Source: Comamonas flocculans (lineage in GTDB: Bacteria; Pseudomonadota; Gammaproteobacteria; Burkholderiales; Burkholderiaceae_C). Taken from it: 64,000 bases of DNA. How positions within the stretch are numbered: position 1 is the stretch's first letter; each line of letters begins with the position of its first letter. The notes beneath the pieces are model-generated. The model saw nothing but the letters and a program-made list of their open reading frames with translations, was not told the DNA's origin and did not search any database. The stretch is taken from positions 2,542,001-2,606,000 of the forward strand of contig NZ_CP042344.1 in the NCBI RefSeq assembly GCF_007954405.1. The letters are read 5' to 3'. Position numbers and translations under genes: made by a program. Shown one piece after another: positions 20,776-29,721 of this stretch.

Positions 20776-21156
20776 ATGCAGCGATATTCGGTATGCGGGA
20801 GCCAAGGTTGGAAACTGTTGCTGGCGATGCTGTCAGTCACCTCGCTCGCCGCCTGCGCCGTGGGCTACGGTGGCGGCTACCAGGAGGGCTACTACGGCGG
20901 CCGCGACCATGCGCAGGAGCGCCACGAGCTGGCGCGCCAGGCCCGTGAGCGTGACCTGGAGCGGCGCGTGAGCGCGGCGCTGGAAGCCGATCCGCGCACC
21001 AAAATCTACAGCCTCAAGGTCACCTCGCAGGGCGATGGCGCCATCGTCATCAGCGGCACGCCGGCCAATGGCTTCATCGGGCGCGACATGGCGCTGCGGG
21101 TAGCCTCGCGGGTTCCCGGCGTGCGTTCGGTGGCCAGCAGCATGACCATGGACTGA
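20776..21156 (+). CDS. BON-domain lipoprotein
   Basis: 126 aa from ATG 20776, with GGAAG 6 nt upstream (ATG 20770 is possible). A signal LLLAMLSVTSLAAC places a lipobox Cys at residue 27. A Gly/Tyr-rich segment (VGYGGGYQEGYYGG) follows, then a charged helix (RHELARQARERDLERRVSAAL) and one BON domain (DPRTKIYSLKVTSQGDGAIVISGTPANGFIGRDMALRVASRVPGVRSVASSM). BON domains bind phospholipid membranes; relatives (OsmY, DolP) act at the envelope. Role unknown. Confidence 0.82.
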   Translation: MQRYSVCGSQGWKLLLAMLSVTSLAACAVGYGGGYQEGYYGGRDHAQERHELARQARERDLERRVSAALEADPRTKIYSLKVTSQGDGAIVISGTPANGFIGRDMALRVASRVPGVRSVASSMTMD

Positions 21157-21201
21157 AGCACGCCGGCCCCCGGGCGCGCAGCGCAGCGCGAAAGCTCGTT
21201 C

Positions 21202-21810
21202 ATGGACGACTACGACGAAATCATCGCGGGTCTGAACCGCCAGGGCTGGAGCATCACCGACACCACGGTGGCGCCCCAGTGGTGCGCCGAGCTGCGCGAA
21301 CATGCCGAACGGTTGTGGGAGGAGGGGGCGTTCGAGGCGGGTGAATTCGGCCTGGACCTGGCCAGCGGCAGGCAGCCTGAGGTGCGTGGCGACGCCGTGT
21401 GCTGGATAGAACCTGCCAGCGACCTGGCGCGGCTGCCCTTCTTTGAGTGGATGGCGGGCTTTCGGGCCGTGCTGAACCAGCGCTTCAACCTGGGCGTGCG
21501 CAGCCAGGAATTCCACTTTGCCCGTTATCCCCGGGGGCGCGGCTACCGCAAGCACCTGGACCAGCACCGCGGGCGCAACCTGCGCAAGATATCCATCGTG
21601 CTCTATCTGAATCCGGGCTGGAACCCGGCCGATGGCGGCGAGCTGTGCTTCTACCAGCCCGCCAATCCCGAGCTGGAGCTTGCGCGCCTGGCGCCGCTGA
21701 ACGCCCGCCTGGCGGTGTTCGTGAGCGGTCTGATGCCGCACGCGGTGCTGCCCTGCAAGACCACACGCTGGAGCGTGACCGGCTGGCTGCGCACCGACGA
21801 AGCGGCCTGA
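21202..21810 (+). CDS. 2OG-Fe(II) oxygenase, prolyl 4-hydroxylase-like
   Basis: 202 aa. The iron triad is complete: His118-x-Asp120 in YRKHLDQH and His180 in LMPHAVLP, with the 2-oxoglutarate-binding Arg at residue 189 (TTRWSVTGW). FARYPRGRGYRKHLD and ISIVLYLNPGWNPADGGELCFY match the SM-20/P4Hc group. Such enzymes hydroxylate a protein or small molecule using O2 and 2-oxoglutarate; the target is unknown. The next gene begins 4 nt after its stop, so both are likely co-transcribed. Confidence 0.87.
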   Translation: MDDYDEIIAGLNRQGWSITDTTVAPQWCAELREHAERLWEEGAFEAGEFGLDLASGRQPEVRGDAVCWIEPASDLARLPFFEWMAGFRAVLNQRFNLGVRSQEFHFARYPRGRGYRKHLDQHRGRNLRKISIVLYLNPGWNPADGGELCFYQPANPELELARLAPLNARLAVFVSGLMPHAVLPCKTTRWSVTGWLRTDEAA

Positions 21811-21814
21811 GACC

Positions 21815-23695
21815 ATGCGCGGCGCCGCTCAGTTCTCCTGCGGGCACGGGCTCTGGCGCTGGCTGTGGGGCCTGGTCCTGCTCGCCGCCTTGTTGCCTGC
21901 CCGGGCGCAGCAACCGGCGCCCGTCGATGTGCGCGATGTGACGGGTCCCGCGCTGGTGCTGGCGCCGAGCGTGCAGGCGCTGGAAGATCCGCAGGCCACG
22001 TTCACGCTGGCGCAGGTGATGCAGCCCCCGTTGGCCGGGCGCTTTGCCGCAGGCCTGGGCAAGGACGAAGCCTTCAATTTCGGCATTACGCCATCGGCCT
22101 GGTGGTTTCGCTTCACGCTGGAAAACCCCGGTGACGAGGCGCTCACGCGGGTGCTGGAAGTGGCCTATCCGCGCCTGTCGCAGGTCACGCTCTATCAGCC
22201 CGGCAGCGGCGCCAGCGTGCAGCCCACCGAGACCGGCATGCAGGCGCCGTTTGCCTCGCGCCCGCTCGCCTGGCGCGCGTTTGCCTTCCCGCTCAAGCTC
22301 GGGCCGCAGACGCAGCAGACCTACTACCTGCGCGTGCACTCGCTCACCGCCTTCATCGTGCCGCTGCGGCTTTGGCAGCCGGCGGCGTTTGCACACCACG
22401 TGGCGGGTGACTCCGCGGCGCAGGCCTGGTATTTCGGCATGGCCAGCGCCATGGTGCTGTTCAACCTGCTGATCTTCCTGTGGCTGCGCGAGCGCCTGTT
22501 CCTGCACTACGTATTCTTCGCTGCCAGCATGGCGTTCGCGCTGGCGGCGCAAAACGGCCTGGTCAAACAGTTCCTGCCGCTGCAGCCGCCGTGGTGGTCC
22601 GACCTGGCCGCCACCTTCGGCTATTCGCTGGCGATCGCTACCGGACTGCAGTTCATGCGCAAGCTGCTCGATACCGCGCACACCCTGGGGCGCTGGGATG
22701 GGGCGCTGCGTGCGCTGGTGTGGTTCTTCGTGCTCAGCCCGGTGGTGTTTCCCTTCACTGGCCAGAGCCTGATCCGCACGGCGGCGGTGGTCTATCTGCT
22801 GGCCATCGTGGTGGCGGCCGCGGTGCTGGCGCACGGCATGCTCAGGCGCCAGCGCAGCGCCTACTTCTACGGCGCCGCCGCATTGATGCTGGTCGCGGGC
22901 GCGCTGGTCAATGTGCTGCGCGCGCTCGGCCTGGTGCCGACCAACGTGTTCACCGCCAATGCCATGCAGATCGGCTCGGCGCTGGAGATGGTCTTGCTGG
23001 CGCTGGCCCTGGCCGACCGCTATGCGCAGCTGCGGCGCGAGAAGCTGGCGATGCAAAAAGACCTGCTCCAGGCGCAGACGCAGTTGATCGAGCACCTCAG
23101 GCAGTCCGAGCAGCAGCTCGAGCACAAGGTGCTCGCGCGCACCGAAGAGCTCTCGCGCCTGAATCAGCAGCTGGCCGCGTTGAGTGTGACCGACGGCCTG
23201 ACCGGCATCGCCAACCGGCGCCGCTTCGACGAGCTGCTGCAGGCCGAATGGCTGCGCGCACGCCGCGCGGGCATGGCGCTGGGCCTGGCGATTCTGGACG
23301 TGGACTGGTTCAAGGGCTACAACGACCGCTTCGGTCATCCGGCGGGCGACGCCTGCCTGCGCGCCATTGCCACGCTGCTGCGCGAGTGCGTGCAGCGCGA
23401 AGCCGATCTGGTGGCGCGCTACGGCGGCGAGGAATTCGTCATGCTCATGCCTGGCGAGAGCGCCGCAGGCGTGCGCCGCAGCTGCGAGCGCCTGCGCTCC
23501 CGGCTGCAAGCGCAGGCCATGGCCCACCCCGACTCACCGCTGGGCCAGGTCACGGTGAGCGTAGGCATTGCCAGCATGGTGCCAGGCGCGGATGAAGGGC
23601 CCCAGCAGCTGCTGCGCCGCGCGGACGTGGCGCTGTACCAGGCCAAGAAGGCGGGGCGCGACCGCGTCGTGGTGTTCGAGCCGCACGCCGTGTGA
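21815..23695 (+). CDS. Membrane diguanylate cyclase, 7TM-DISM sensor with GGDEF domain
   Basis: 626 aa. It has a signal peptide (WLWGLVLLAALLPARAQ), an extracytoplasmic 7TMR-DISMED2 domain (about 40-180), seven membrane helices (about 195-385), a coiled coil (about 395-450, ending HKVLARTEELSRLNQQLAALS) and a GGDEF domain. The active-site loop is GGEEF (537-541), and the inhibitory I-site RxxD is present (READ, 528-531). The nucleotide-binding region is SVTDGLTGIANRRRFDELL. It should make cyclic di-GMP in response to a ligand sensed outside the inner membrane. It starts 4 nt after the oxygenase gene. Confidence 0.92.
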   Translation: MRGAAQFSCGHGLWRWLWGLVLLAALLPARAQQPAPVDVRDVTGPALVLAPSVQALEDPQATFTLAQVMQPPLAGRFAAGLGKDEAFNFGITPSAWWFRFTLENPGDEALTRVLEVAYPRLSQVTLYQPGSGASVQPTETGMQAPFASRPLAWRAFAFPLKLGPQTQQTYYLRVHSLTAFIVPLRLWQPAAFAHHVAGDSAAQAWYFGMASAMVLFNLLIFLWLRERLFLHYVFFAASMAFALAAQNGLVKQFLPLQPPWWSDLAATFGYSLAIATGLQFMRKLLDTAHTLGRWDGALRALVWFFVLSPVVFPFTGQSLIRTAAVVYLLAIVVAAAVLAHGMLRRQRSAYFYGAAALMLVAGALVNVLRALGLVPTNVFTANAMQIGSALEMVLLALALADRYAQLRREKLAMQKDLLQAQTQLIEHLRQSEQQLEHKVLARTEELSRLNQQLAALSVTDGLTGIANRRRFDELLQAEWLRARRAGMALGLAILDVDWFKGYNDRFGHPAGDACLRAIATLLRECVQREADLVARYGGEEFVMLMPGESAAGVRRSCERLRSRLQAQAMAHPDSPLGQVTVSVGIASMVPGADEGPQQLLRRADVALYQAKKAGRDRVVVFEPHAV

Positions 23696-23702
23696 AGAGC
23701 CC

Positions 23703-25502
23703 CTAGGCGCTGAACTGCAGCGCCGCCAGCCGCGCGTAGGCGCCGTCGGCGGCGATCAGCTGGGCGTGGCTGCCCTGTTCGACGATGCGCCCGTGCTCCA
23801 GCACCACGATGCGGTCGGCATGCTGCACGGTGGCCAGGCGGTGTGCGATTACCAGCGTGACGCGATGCGCCGCGCGCTGGTGCAGCGCCGCGTCCAGCGC
23901 CTGCTGCACCACGCGTTCGCTGTGCGCGTCTAGCGCGCTGGTGGCTTCGTCGAGCAGCAGGATGGTTGCGTCCTTGAGCAGCGCCCGCGCGATCGCGATG
24001 CGCTGGCGCTGCCCGCCCGACAGGCGCACGCCGCGCTCGCCCAGGAAGGTGTCGTAGCCCTGGGGCAGGGCGCTGATGAATTCGTCGGCAAAGGCGGCGC
24101 GCGCGGCGGCCAGCACCTGCTCGCGCGTGGCTTCGGGGCGGGCGTAGCGGATGTTGTCCAGCGCGCTGCTGGAGAAGATCACCGCCTCCTGCGGTACGGT
24201 GGCGATCAGCCGGCGCAGCGCCTGCGGATCGAGCGCGCGGACGTCCACGCCGCCTACCGTGATGCGGCCCTGGTCCACGTCGTAAAAGCGCTGCAAGAGC
24301 TGAAACACCGTGGACTTGCCGGCGCCGCTGGCGCCCACCAGCGCCACCGTCTCTCCGGGGCGCACATGCAGGTCGAACCCTCGAATGGCCGGGGTCTCGG
24401 GGCGCGAGGGGTAGTGAAACACCAGCTGCTCGAAGCGCACCTCCAGCCCCTGGCCCGGCGCCGGCTCGCGCAATTGCGCAGGTGCGGGTGCGGTGATCGC
24501 GGGGCGGGCGACCAATAGCTCCATCAGCCGCTCGGTGGCACCGGCGGCGCGCAGCAGGTCGCCGTAAACTTCGCCGAGCACCGCCACCGCGCTGGCCAGA
24601 AAGAGCGCGTACACCACGGTCTGCCCCAGGCTGCCCGCGCTCATCTGCCCGGCCATGACCGCCTGGCTGCCACGGTACAGGCCCCAGAGCAGCAGGGCGG
24701 CGTTGGCAATGATGATGAAGGCCACCAGCAGCGCGCGTACGCTGCTGCGCCGTATGGCGGTCTGAAAGGCCACCTCGTTGGAATCGGCGAAGCGGCGCGC
24801 CTCGCGCTGCTCGGCGGTGTAGCCCTGCACCACGGGGATGGCGTTGAGCACCTCGGCGGCGATGGCGCTGGCGTCGGCCACGCGGTCCTGGCTGGCGCGC
24901 GACAGACGCCGCACGCTGCGCCCTATCCACATCGCGGGCAGCACCACCACCAGTACCGCGGCCAGCGCCACCGACATCACGTAGGGGTTGGTCCAGACCA
25001 GCATGATGAGCGCGCCCAGGCCCAGCACGGCGTTGCGCAAGCCCATGGAAAACGAGGAGCCGATCACCGTGTGGATCAGCGTGGCGTCGGCCGTCAGGCG
25101 CGAGAGCACCTCGCCGGTCTGCGTGGTTTCAAAAAAGGCCGGGCTCTGGCGCAGCACCTGGGCATAGACGGCGCTCTTGAGGTCGGCCGTCACGCGTTCG
25201 CCCAGCCAGCTCATCATGTAGTAGCGCGCGGCGGAAAAAACGCCCACCGCCATCGCCACCAGAAAGAGCAGCACGAAGTGCGCGCGCAGCATGCTGCCCT
25301 GGCTGGCGTAGCGCAGGCCACGGTCTATGGCCACGCGCAGCGCCAACGGGAAGGCGAGCGTGGCGGCCGCCGCCAGCAGCAGGAAGGCCAGCGCCAGCAG
25401 CATCGGCCAGCGGTAGGGGCGCAGAAAAGGCCAGAGCGCCCCCAGGGTGCGGGCGGTGGAGGGCCGGGCCTCGGGCGGCGCGACGTGCGTGGGTGTGGAC
25501 AT
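23703..25502 (-). CDS. ABC exporter with fused membrane and ATPase domains (MsbA-like)
   Basis: 599 aa. Six membrane helices occupy about residues 30-310. The ATPase domain has Walker A GASGAGKS, the signature [32 protein letters not shown] (including Walker B), and the H-loop His in [14 protein letters not shown]. It resembles lipid or drug exporters that work as homodimers in the inner membrane (MsbA/LmrA-like group). msbA itself would be expected beside lpxK, which is not here, so the substrate is open. Divergent from the small ABC ATPase gene, with 50 nt between starts. Confidence 0.9.
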   Translation of the reverse strand: MSTPTHVAPPEARPSTARTLGALWPFLRPYRWPMLLALAFLLLAAAATLAFPLALRVAIDRGLRYASQGSMLRAHFVLLFLVAMAVGVFSAARYYMMSWLGERVTADLKSAVYAQVLRQSPAFFETTQTGEVLSRLTADATLIHTVIGSSFSMGLRNAVLGLGALIMLVWTNPYVMSVALAAVLVVVLPAMWIGRSVRRLSRASQDRVADASAIAAEVLNAIPVVQGYTAEQREARRFADSNEVAFQTAIRRSSVRALLVAFIIIANAALLLWGLYRGSQAVMAGQMSAGSLGQTVVYALFLASAVAVLGEVYGDLLRAAGATERLMELLVARPAITAPAPAQLREPAPGQGLEVRFEQLVFHYPSRPETPAIRGFDLHVRPGETVALVGASGAGKSTVFQLLQRFYDVDQGRITVGGVDVRALDPQALRRLIATVPQEAVIFSSSALDNIRYARPEATREQVLAAARAAFADEFISALPQGYDTFLGERGVRLSGGQRQRIAIARALLKDATILLLDEATSALDAHSERVVQQALDAALHQRAAHRVTLVIAHRLATVQHADRIVVLEHGRIVEQGSHAQLIAADGAYARLAALQFSA

Positions 25503-25552
25503 GGTGGAATGCTGGCGAAAGAGCGGCCGCGCGGGCTGCGTAGACTTGCATC

Positions 25553-26182
25553 ATGACCGAAGAAACCGAACGCGTGCGCCTGCAGGCGCTGGGGCTGGCG
25601 TTGGCGCCCGAGACCGGCGGCGCCCTGCGCGACTGGAATGCCGAATTTGGCCCGGGGCTGTCGCTGCTGCTGGACGAAGAAGGCGAAAGCAAGAGCGCGC
25701 TGCTGCGCGTGCTGGCCGGGGAACTGCCGCCCGTCGCCGGCGTGCTGCGCTGGTGCGGCGTACCGCTGGCCGAACAGCTGCGCCGTGCGCCGCAGACCGT
25801 CTTCTGGCGCGACCCGCGCGCCGAATGGCCGCAGATCTCACCCGCGCAATGGGCGGCCGGGCTGGCTGCGCGCTACCCGCATTGGAATGCGGCGCAGTGG
25901 CAGCAGCTGGTGCAGGCGCTGGCGCTGCAGGAGCACCTGCACAAGGAGATGTTTCGCCTCTCCACCGGCGGCAAGCGCAAGGTGCTGCTGGCGGCTGCGC
26001 TGGCCAGCGGCGCGCCGCTCACACTCATCGACGAGCCCGAGGCGGCGCTGGACCGTCCCTCCATCGTGGCGCTGCGCGCCGCGCTGGCACAGCAGGGCCA
26101 GGCGAGCCGGCGCGTGCTCATCGTCGGCCACCATGAAGTGTTGCCCGACCTGCCCTGGAGCGAGCTTGTCACCTTGCGCTGA
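25553..26182 (+). CDS. Small ABC-type ATPase with degenerate P-loop
   Basis: 209 aa, a lone ABC nucleotide-binding domain. The P-loop reads DEEGESKS (residues 41-48): the Lys is kept but two of the three glycines are gone. The signature is LSTGG (136-140), Walker B LTLIDEPEAALD (156-167), and the switch His in VGHHE (193). No permease lies next to it except the divergent complete exporter. It could be a soluble ABC protein or a decayed transporter subunit. A GC-rich dyad (26184-26210) lies past its stop, in the convergent gap before gdhA. Confidence 0.78.
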   Translation: MTEETERVRLQALGLALAPETGGALRDWNAEFGPGLSLLLDEEGESKSALLRVLAGELPPVAGVLRWCGVPLAEQLRRAPQTVFWRDPRAEWPQISPAQWAAGLAARYPHWNAAQWQQLVQALALQEHLHKEMFRLSTGGKRKVLLAAALASGAPLTLIDEPEAALDRPSIVALRAALAQQGQASRRVLIVGHHEVLPDLPWSELVTLR

Positions 26183-26239
26183 GGGCGGCGCGCCGACATG
26201 CGGCGCGCCCGGGCCGCTGGACCCGCGTGGTCGTGGGGC

Positions 26240-27586
26240 TCAGATCACCCCTTGCTGCAGCATCGCATCCGCCACCTTGACAAAGCCCGCGACATTGGCG
26301 CCGGTGACGTAGCTCATCGAGCCGTCGGGGCGCTGGCCATGCTGCAGGCAGGCGCCGTGGATGCTCTGCATGATGCAGCGCAGGCGCGCGTCCACCTCGT
26401 CGCGCGTCCAGACCAGGCGCTGGGCGTTCTGGCTCATCTCCAGGCCCGAGGTGGCGACGCCGCCGGCGTTGCTCGCCTTGCCAGGGGCGTAGAGCACGCC
26501 GGCCGCCTCGAAGGCCTTGGCCGCTTCGTTGGTCGATGGCATGTTGGCGCCTTCGGCCACGCATTGCACGCCGTTGGCGATCAGCGTGCGGGCGTCGGCT
26601 TCGTCGAGCTCGTTTTGCACCGCACTGGGCAGGGCCACGTCCACCGGCACCTGCCAGGGGCGCGCGCCGGCCTGGAACTGCGCGCCCACGCGCGCGGCGT
26701 AGTCGCTCACGCGGCCGTACTGCTCGTTCTTGACCTGCATCAGCACCGCGAGCTTCTCGGCGCTGAAGCCGTCTTCGTCGATCACCGTGCCGCCCGAATC
26801 CGAACAGGTGACGACCTTGGCCCCGTGCTGCAGGGCCTTCTCGATCGCGTACTGCGCGACGTTGCCCGAGCCCGAGACCGACACGCGCATGCCTTCCAGG
26901 CTCTTGCCGCGCGTCTTGAGCATTTCCTCGGCGAAGTAGATGAGGCCGTAGCCCGTGGCCTCGGGGCGCAGGAGCGAGCCGCCAAAGCCCATGCCCTTGC
27001 CGGTGAGCACGCAGTCGGCGCGGTTGGTGAGCTTCTTGATCATGCCGGCGATGAAGCCGACCTCGCGCCCGCCCACGCCGATGTCGCCCGCGGGCACGTC
27101 GGTGTCCGCGCCCACGTGGCGGAACAGCTCGCTGGCAAAGGCCTGGCAGAAACGCATGATCTCGCCGTTGCTGCGGCCCTTGGGGTCGAAGTCCGAGCCG
27201 CCCTTGGCGCCGCCCATGGGCAGCGTGGTCAGGGCGTTCTTGAAGGTCTGCTCGAAGGCCAGGAATTTCAGGATGGACAGCGTCACCGACGGGTGCAGGC
27301 GCAGCCCGCCCTTGTACGGGCCTATGGCCATGCTGTGCTGCACCCGGTAGCCGCGGTTGACCCGCACCTGGCCTGCGTCGTCCACCCAGCTCACGCGAAA
27401 GCAGACCACGCGCTCGGGCTCCACCAGGCGTTCGAGCAGGGCGTGCTCGGTGTAGCGCGGGTTGGCCTGCAGGAAGGGCCACAGGGTCTCCATGACCTCG
27501 GTCACGGCCTGCAGGAATTCCGGCTGATGGGGGTTGCGCTGACCCACGCGTTCGAGAAACTGGCCAACGGAGAGACGGGCACTCAT
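26240..27586 (-). CDS. gdhA: Glutamate dehydrogenase (NADP-type)
   Basis: 448 aa, the size of the hexameric NADP-dependent class (E. coli GdhA 447). Key motifs: GYRVQHSMAIGPYKGGLRLHPSVTLSILKFLAFEQTFKNAL, the active-site Lys in LPMGGAKGGSDFDPKG, and the dinucleotide fold VSVSGSGNVAQYAIEKA. It interconverts 2-oxoglutarate plus ammonia and glutamate, here most likely for ammonium assimilation. A palindrome (27621-27643) lies 35-57 nt before the start and may bind a regulator. It is downstream of mutL on the same strand but separated by 162 nt. Confidence 0.96.
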   Translation of the reverse strand: MSARLSVGQFLERVGQRNPHQPEFLQAVTEVMETLWPFLQANPRYTEHALLERLVEPERVVCFRVSWVDDAGQVRVNRGYRVQHSMAIGPYKGGLRLHPSVTLSILKFLAFEQTFKNALTTLPMGGAKGGSDFDPKGRSNGEIMRFCQAFASELFRHVGADTDVPAGDIGVGGREVGFIAGMIKKLTNRADCVLTGKGMGFGGSLLRPEATGYGLIYFAEEMLKTRGKSLEGMRVSVSGSGNVAQYAIEKALQHGAKVVTCSDSGGTVIDEDGFSAEKLAVLMQVKNEQYGRVSDYAARVGAQFQAGARPWQVPVDVALPSAVQNELDEADARTLIANGVQCVAEGANMPSTNEAAKAFEAAGVLYAPGKASNAGGVATSGLEMSQNAQRLVWTRDEVDARLRCIMQSIHGACLQHGQRPDGSMSYVTGANVAGFVKVADAMLQQGVI

Positions 27587-27620
27587 GAAAATACCTTCAA
27601 GGTTTGATGTGGCAGTGCAG

Positions 27621-27653
27621 CATTATGTATAAAAAACATAATGTCATGCATGA
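27621..27653 (-). promoter_or_regulatory. Palindromes upstream of gdhA
   Basis: CATTATGT (27621-27628) and ACATAATG (27636-27643) are perfect 8-bp arms around 7 nt. The 10-bp palindrome TCATGCATGA (27644-27653) follows directly. The region is AT-rich against a GC-rich background and sits where a promoter or operator for gdhA would be. No regulator is assigned. Confidence 0.5.
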
Positions 27654-27748
27654 TGCGGTTTGCAAGTTTTCGTGTTTGCTGTCGCGCAGGCGATAGCCGG
27701 CCGTGCCTGCCGGTGGGAGGCGGGCGGAAAGTCCGGAAGAAAAAAGGC

Positions 27749-29647
27749 TCAGCGGCCGCGCAGGAAAAGCGCGTCCAGCTCTTTCATCGATAGCTGGCGC
27801 CAGGTCGGGCGGCCGTGGTTGCATTGGTCCGAGCGCTCGGTGGTTTCCATCTGGCGCAGCAGCGCGTTCATCTCGGGCAGGCTCAAGAGCCGGTTGGCGC
27901 GCACCGCGCCGTGGCAGGCCATGGTGGCGAGGATTTCATTGCGCGCGCGCTCAACCACGCTGCTGGCCTCGTACTGCGCCAGCTCGGCCAGCACCTTGCG
28001 CGCCAGTTCCACCGCGTCGCCTTGTACCAGCGTGGTGGGGACGGCGCGCACCGCCAGCGTGCGGGCTGAAAACGCGGTGATCTCCAGGCCCAGCATGGCC
28101 AGGGTCTCGCCCTGGGTTTCGGCCGTGGCCACCTCCAGCGGCGTGGCCGCGAAGGTGGCGGGGATGAGCAGGGGCTGGCTGGCGATGCGCCGCGCGGCGT
28201 CGATCTGCGCCTTCAGGCGCTCGTAGACGATGCGTTCGTGCGCCGCATGCATGTCCACGATGACCAGGCCGCGGGTGTTCTCCGCCAGGATGTAGACGCC
28301 GTGGATCTGCGCCAGTGCGCGCCCCAGCGGCCAGGCGGCGGTATCTCCGGCGCCAGCAGCTTCGGGCGCGGGCACCCCGGCGCCGACCACGGGCTGCGCG
28401 GGCGGCAATGCCTCGGCTGGCGCCTGGGCCGGGGAGTCCGGCATGGCGGGGGCCGGCTTGCCCCAGAGCGCTTGCAGGTCCGACACCTTGTGGCCCGAAC
28501 TTTCTTCCAATTTGAGAGCTGCTTGCGCTTGCCAGGCAAGCGTTTGAGGCCTATTTGGCTTGAAATTTTCAGTCGGTATGGATGCGGGCGCCCCCGCCAG
28601 CGCCTGGGCCCGTGGCGCCGCCAGCACCTGCTGCAGCGCGTGCAGCGTGGCCTGGTGTACCTCGCGGCTGTCGCGAAAGCGCACCTCGATCTTGGTCGGG
28701 TGCACGTTCACGTCCACGCGCGCCGGATCGATGCGCAGATACAGCACCCAGATCGGCTGGCGCTGGCCGTGCAGCACGTCCTCGTAGGCGGCGCGCGCGG
28801 CATGCTGCAGCACCTTGTCGCGCACGTAGCGGCCGTTGACGTAGCTGTACTGCTGGTCCGCGCGCGAGCGGGCGCTGCTGGGCAGGCCCGCGCGCCCGGT
28901 GATCACCAGCGGGCCGGCCTGGTGGTGCACGGTCAGCGACTCGGTGATGAAGTCCTCGCCCAGCACGTCGGCCATGCGCCGCGCCAGCGCGTCGTCGCCC
29001 GGCTCCTGGCCGGGCGCGCAGGTGGCGCGCCACTGCTGCGCCAGCCTGCCCTCGTGCCAGAGGGCGAAGCCCACGTCGGGGCGCGCCAGCGCGTGGCGGC
29101 GCAGCGCCTGCACGCAGTGGGCCAGTTCGGTGGCGTCGCTCTTGAGGAACTTGCGCCGCGCCGGCGTGGAAAAGAACAGCTCCTTGACCTGCACCGTGGT
29201 GCCGACGGCGCGGGCGGCCGGGCGCAGCTCGCCACTGCGCGCATCGAGCAGGCAGGCGGCGCTGGCGGTGGCGGTGCGCGAGAGCAGCGACAGCTCCGAG
29301 ACCGAGGCAATGGCGGCCAGCGCCTCGCCGCGAAAGCCCATGGTGGCCACCGACTCCAGTTCGTCCAGGCTGGCGATCTTGCTGGTGGCGTGGCGGCGCA
29401 GCGCCAGCGTGAGTTCCTGCTCGGCAATGCCGCAGCCGTCGTCTTCCACCGCGATCAGGCGCACGCCGCCGGCGAGCAGCCGCACGGTGACCTGGGTGGC
29501 GCCGGCGTCCAGCGCGTTGTCCACGAGTTCTCGCACCACGGAAGCGGGGCGCTCGACGACTTCGCCCGCGGCGATCTGGCTGATCAGCTCGTCGGGCAGT
29601 TCGTGGATGGGGCGGCGGGCGAAGGCAGGGGCGGGCGGGGTGTTCAC
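27749..29647 (-). CDS. mutL: DNA mismatch repair protein MutL
   Basis: 632 aa. GHKL ATPase motifs are complete: IAAGEVVERPASVVRELVDNALDAGA, EDDGCGI, ATSKIASLDELESVATMGFRGEALAAIASVS; the transducer domain includes YSYVNGRYVRD and VDVNVHPTKIEVRF. The C-terminal dimerisation domain (about 430-632) contains HAAHERIVYERL and ATMACHGAVRAN. It links MutS to downstream repair factors. Start codon is GTG 29647 with TAGAAT exactly 7 nt upstream and no Shine-Dalgarno. Residues about 359-380 (ENFKPNRPQTLAWQAQAALK) are encoded by a copy of the dispersed repeat, inside the flexible linker between the two domains, where an insertion should be tolerated. Confidence 0.96.
   Translation of the reverse strand: MNTPPAPAFARRPIHELPDELISQIAAGEVVERPASVVRELVDNALDAGATQVTVRLLAGGVRLIAVEDDGCGIAEQELTLALRRHATSKIASLDELESVATMGFRGEALAAIASVSELSLLSRTATASAACLLDARSGELRPAARAVGTTVQVKELFFSTPARRKFLKSDATELAHCVQALRRHALARPDVGFALWHEGRLAQQWRATCAPGQEPGDDALARRMADVLGEDFITESLTVHHQAGPLVITGRAGLPSSARSRADQQYSYVNGRYVRDKVLQHAARAAYEDVLHGQRQPIWVLYLRIDPARVDVNVHPTKIEVRFRDSREVHQATLHALQQVLAAPRAQALAGAPASIPTENFKPNRPQTLAWQAQAALKLEESSGHKVSDLQALWGKPAPAMPDSPAQAPAEALPPAQPVVGAGVPAPEAAGAGDTAAWPLGRALAQIHGVYILAENTRGLVIVDMHAAHERIVYERLKAQIDAARRIASQPLLIPATFAATPLEVATAETQGETLAMLGLEITAFSARTLAVRAVPTTLVQGDAVELARKVLAELAQYEASSVVERARNEILATMACHGAVRANRLLSLPEMNALLRQMETTERSDQCNHGRPTWRQLSMKELDALFLRGR
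28508..28572. repeat. Dispersed palindromic repeat, copy 3 (inside mutL)
   Basis: GAGAGCTGCTTGCGCTTG then CCAGGCAAGCGTTTGAGG and CCTATTTGGCTTGAAATTTT. The core GCTTGC...GGCAAGC is an inverted repeat. This is the most complete copy; copies 4 and 6 are its reverse complement in sense. It is translated in frame in the MutL linker. Confidence 0.8.
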
Positions 29648-29660
29648 CGTGGTGATTCTA
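29648..29660 (-). promoter_or_regulatory. Putative -10 box for a leaderless mutL mRNA
   Basis: TAGAAT (29655-29660) is followed by 7 nt and then the GTG start at 29647, with no Shine-Dalgarno. On the opposite strand GATAAT (29686-29691) may be the -10 box of the divergent DedA gene. Confidence 0.45.
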
Positions 29661-29721
29661 GGCAGGCCATGCAGCGGCAGCCGCCGATAATCCGGAGCTT
29701 TGCTGCCCCGAGCCCGGCCCC

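Noticed and set aside
21815..23695. Degenerate diguanylate cyclase
   Set aside because: The loop is GGEEF, an active variant, and the I-site RxxD is also present, so there is no reason to call it inactive.
27749..29647. mutL with a frameshift at the repeat
   Set aside because: The reading frame is open through the repeat and both flanking domains are intact, so it is a normal gene with an in-frame insertion.
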